The notes beneath the pieces were generated by a model that worked only from the letters and a program-made list of their open reading frames with translations, was not told where the DNA came from and did no database searches. DNA of 5,562 nt, from NCBI GenBank assembly GCA_030045215.1, contig JASIBJ010000191.1:1-5562 (forward strand). Direction: 5' to 3'. This document shows positions 5,075 through 5,562 of this stretch, one piece after another (position 1 is the first letter of the stretch; every line of letters begins with the position of its first letter). The stretch is from Streptosporangiaceae bacterium. Its GTDB lineage: Bacteria; Actinomycetota; Actinomycetes; Streptosporangiales; Streptosporangiaceae. A program made the position numbers and the translations under genes.

Positions 5075-5562
5075 GTGAGCGGCTCCGCGCTGACCTTCGG
5101 CGTGCTCGGTGCCCTGCAGGTTTGCCGCGACGGCGAGCCGGTCGGTCTGCCGCGCGGACGCCGCCGTGCCGTGCTGGCGGCGCTGCTGGTACGTGCGGGC
5201 CGGCCCGTCCCTGCGGATGCGCTCATCGACGTGGCCTGGCCCAGTGTGCCACCGGCTGACCCAGGGTCGGCGCTGCACACGGTGGTGTCCCGGCTGCGCG
5301 CGGTGCTGGGCGACGACGTTCTGCGCACCGGGCCGGCCGGGTACTTGCTCGCAGTGCAGCCGGGCGCGCTCGATGCGGACATGTTCGAAGCGCTGCGGGG
5401 GCGGGCAGCCGAGGCCGGTGGCGGCCGGGCGGTGGCGCTGCTTGACCAGGGGCTCGGCCTGTGGCGCGGTCCTGCGTACGCCGAGTTCGCCGACCGTGAC
5501 TTTGCCCGGCCTGAGGCGGTCCGGCTAGACGAGCTTCGGCTGGTCACGGTCGAGGATGTCGC
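5075..5562 (+). CDS. SARP/AfsR-type transcriptional regulator, N-terminal part
   Basis: From the GTG at 5075 the frame stays open to the window edge (162 full codons plus two bases), so the 3' end is missing. Residues 6-92 form an OmpR-like winged-helix DNA-binding domain: FGVLGALQV, PRGRRRAVLAALLVRAG, then the recognition region ALHTVVSRLRAVLGDD and the wing strand ending GPAGYLLAV. From about 99 (LDADMFEALRGRA, then the segment ending GLWRGPAYAEFAD) it is a bacterial transcriptional activation domain (BTAD). Together these define SARP regulators, which usually activate antibiotic and other specialised-metabolite genes. Whether it is a short SARP or a long AfsR-like protein with an ATPase and TPR domains cannot be seen. 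The GTG is chosen because the domain starts six residues later and the in-frame sequence upstream has no better start. The upstream GGTGGG is too close to be a normal ribosome site. It is divergent from the methyltransferase by 114 bases. Confidence 0.9.
   Translation, partial: MSGSALTFGVLGALQVCRDGEPVGLPRGRRRAVLAALLVRAGRPVPADALIDVAWPSVPPADPGSALHTVVSRLRAVLGDDVLRTGPAGYLLAVQPGALDADMFEALRGRAAEAGGGRAVALLDQGLGLWRGPAYAEFADRDFARPEAVRLDELRLVTVEDV

Noticed and set aside
4961..5278. 106-codon upstream extension of the methyltransferase frame
   Set aside because: It overlaps the SARP gene on the other strand, has no homology, and a strong GAGGAGG fixes the start at 4960.
1..5562. CRISPR array, tRNA, rRNA or intact insertion sequence
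   Set aside because: I saw no regularly spaced repeats, no cloverleaf-like sequence and no transposase or terminal inverted repeats flanking the broken response regulator.

Overview
This is a GC-rich stretch of bacterial chromosome, most likely from an actinobacterium. The support is high third-position G/C, a GTG start, a SARP-type regulator (a family largely confined to actinobacteria) and a broken NarL-type response regulator whose sequence reads like actinobacterial homologues. I cannot name a genus from this window.

Layout. The first 111 bases are the C-terminal end of a PIN-domain (VapC-like) toxin on the + strand. A gene-free stretch of about 340 bases follows. From 454 to 2988 lies a compact minus-strand cluster, in transcription order: a small probable ribbon-helix-helix protein (2638-2988), an FtsX/MacB-type ABC permease (1194-2585) and its ATPase (454-1197). 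The last two genes overlap by an ATGA. The cluster begins at a good sigma-70-like promoter whose -10 lies inside a perfect 16-base palindrome (3011-3026). Just upstream (3090-3644, same strand) is a decayed LuxR/NarL-family response regulator. It has no start codon, two opposite frameshifts that restore the frame, and no last HTH helix. No histidine kinase is visible. A 250-base region without a recognisable gene separates it from an Rv2258c-like SAM-dependent methyltransferase (3896-4960, minus strand). This is divergent from a SARP/AfsR-type regulator (5075 onward, plus strand) that runs off the window. Their 114-base shared region holds an 11-base-spaced TTTCAC direct repeat and a 13-base palindrome.

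How they may work together (inference). The small DNA-binding-like protein probably regulates itself and the exporter through the palindrome, in a place where a two-component system once sat. The SARP protein is the obvious candidate to control the divergent methyltransferase and itself through the direct repeats. Nothing here is an established new system. The most interesting points are the likely replacement of a two-component system by a small autoregulated repressor, and the SARP-like repeat architecture in the divergent promoter region.
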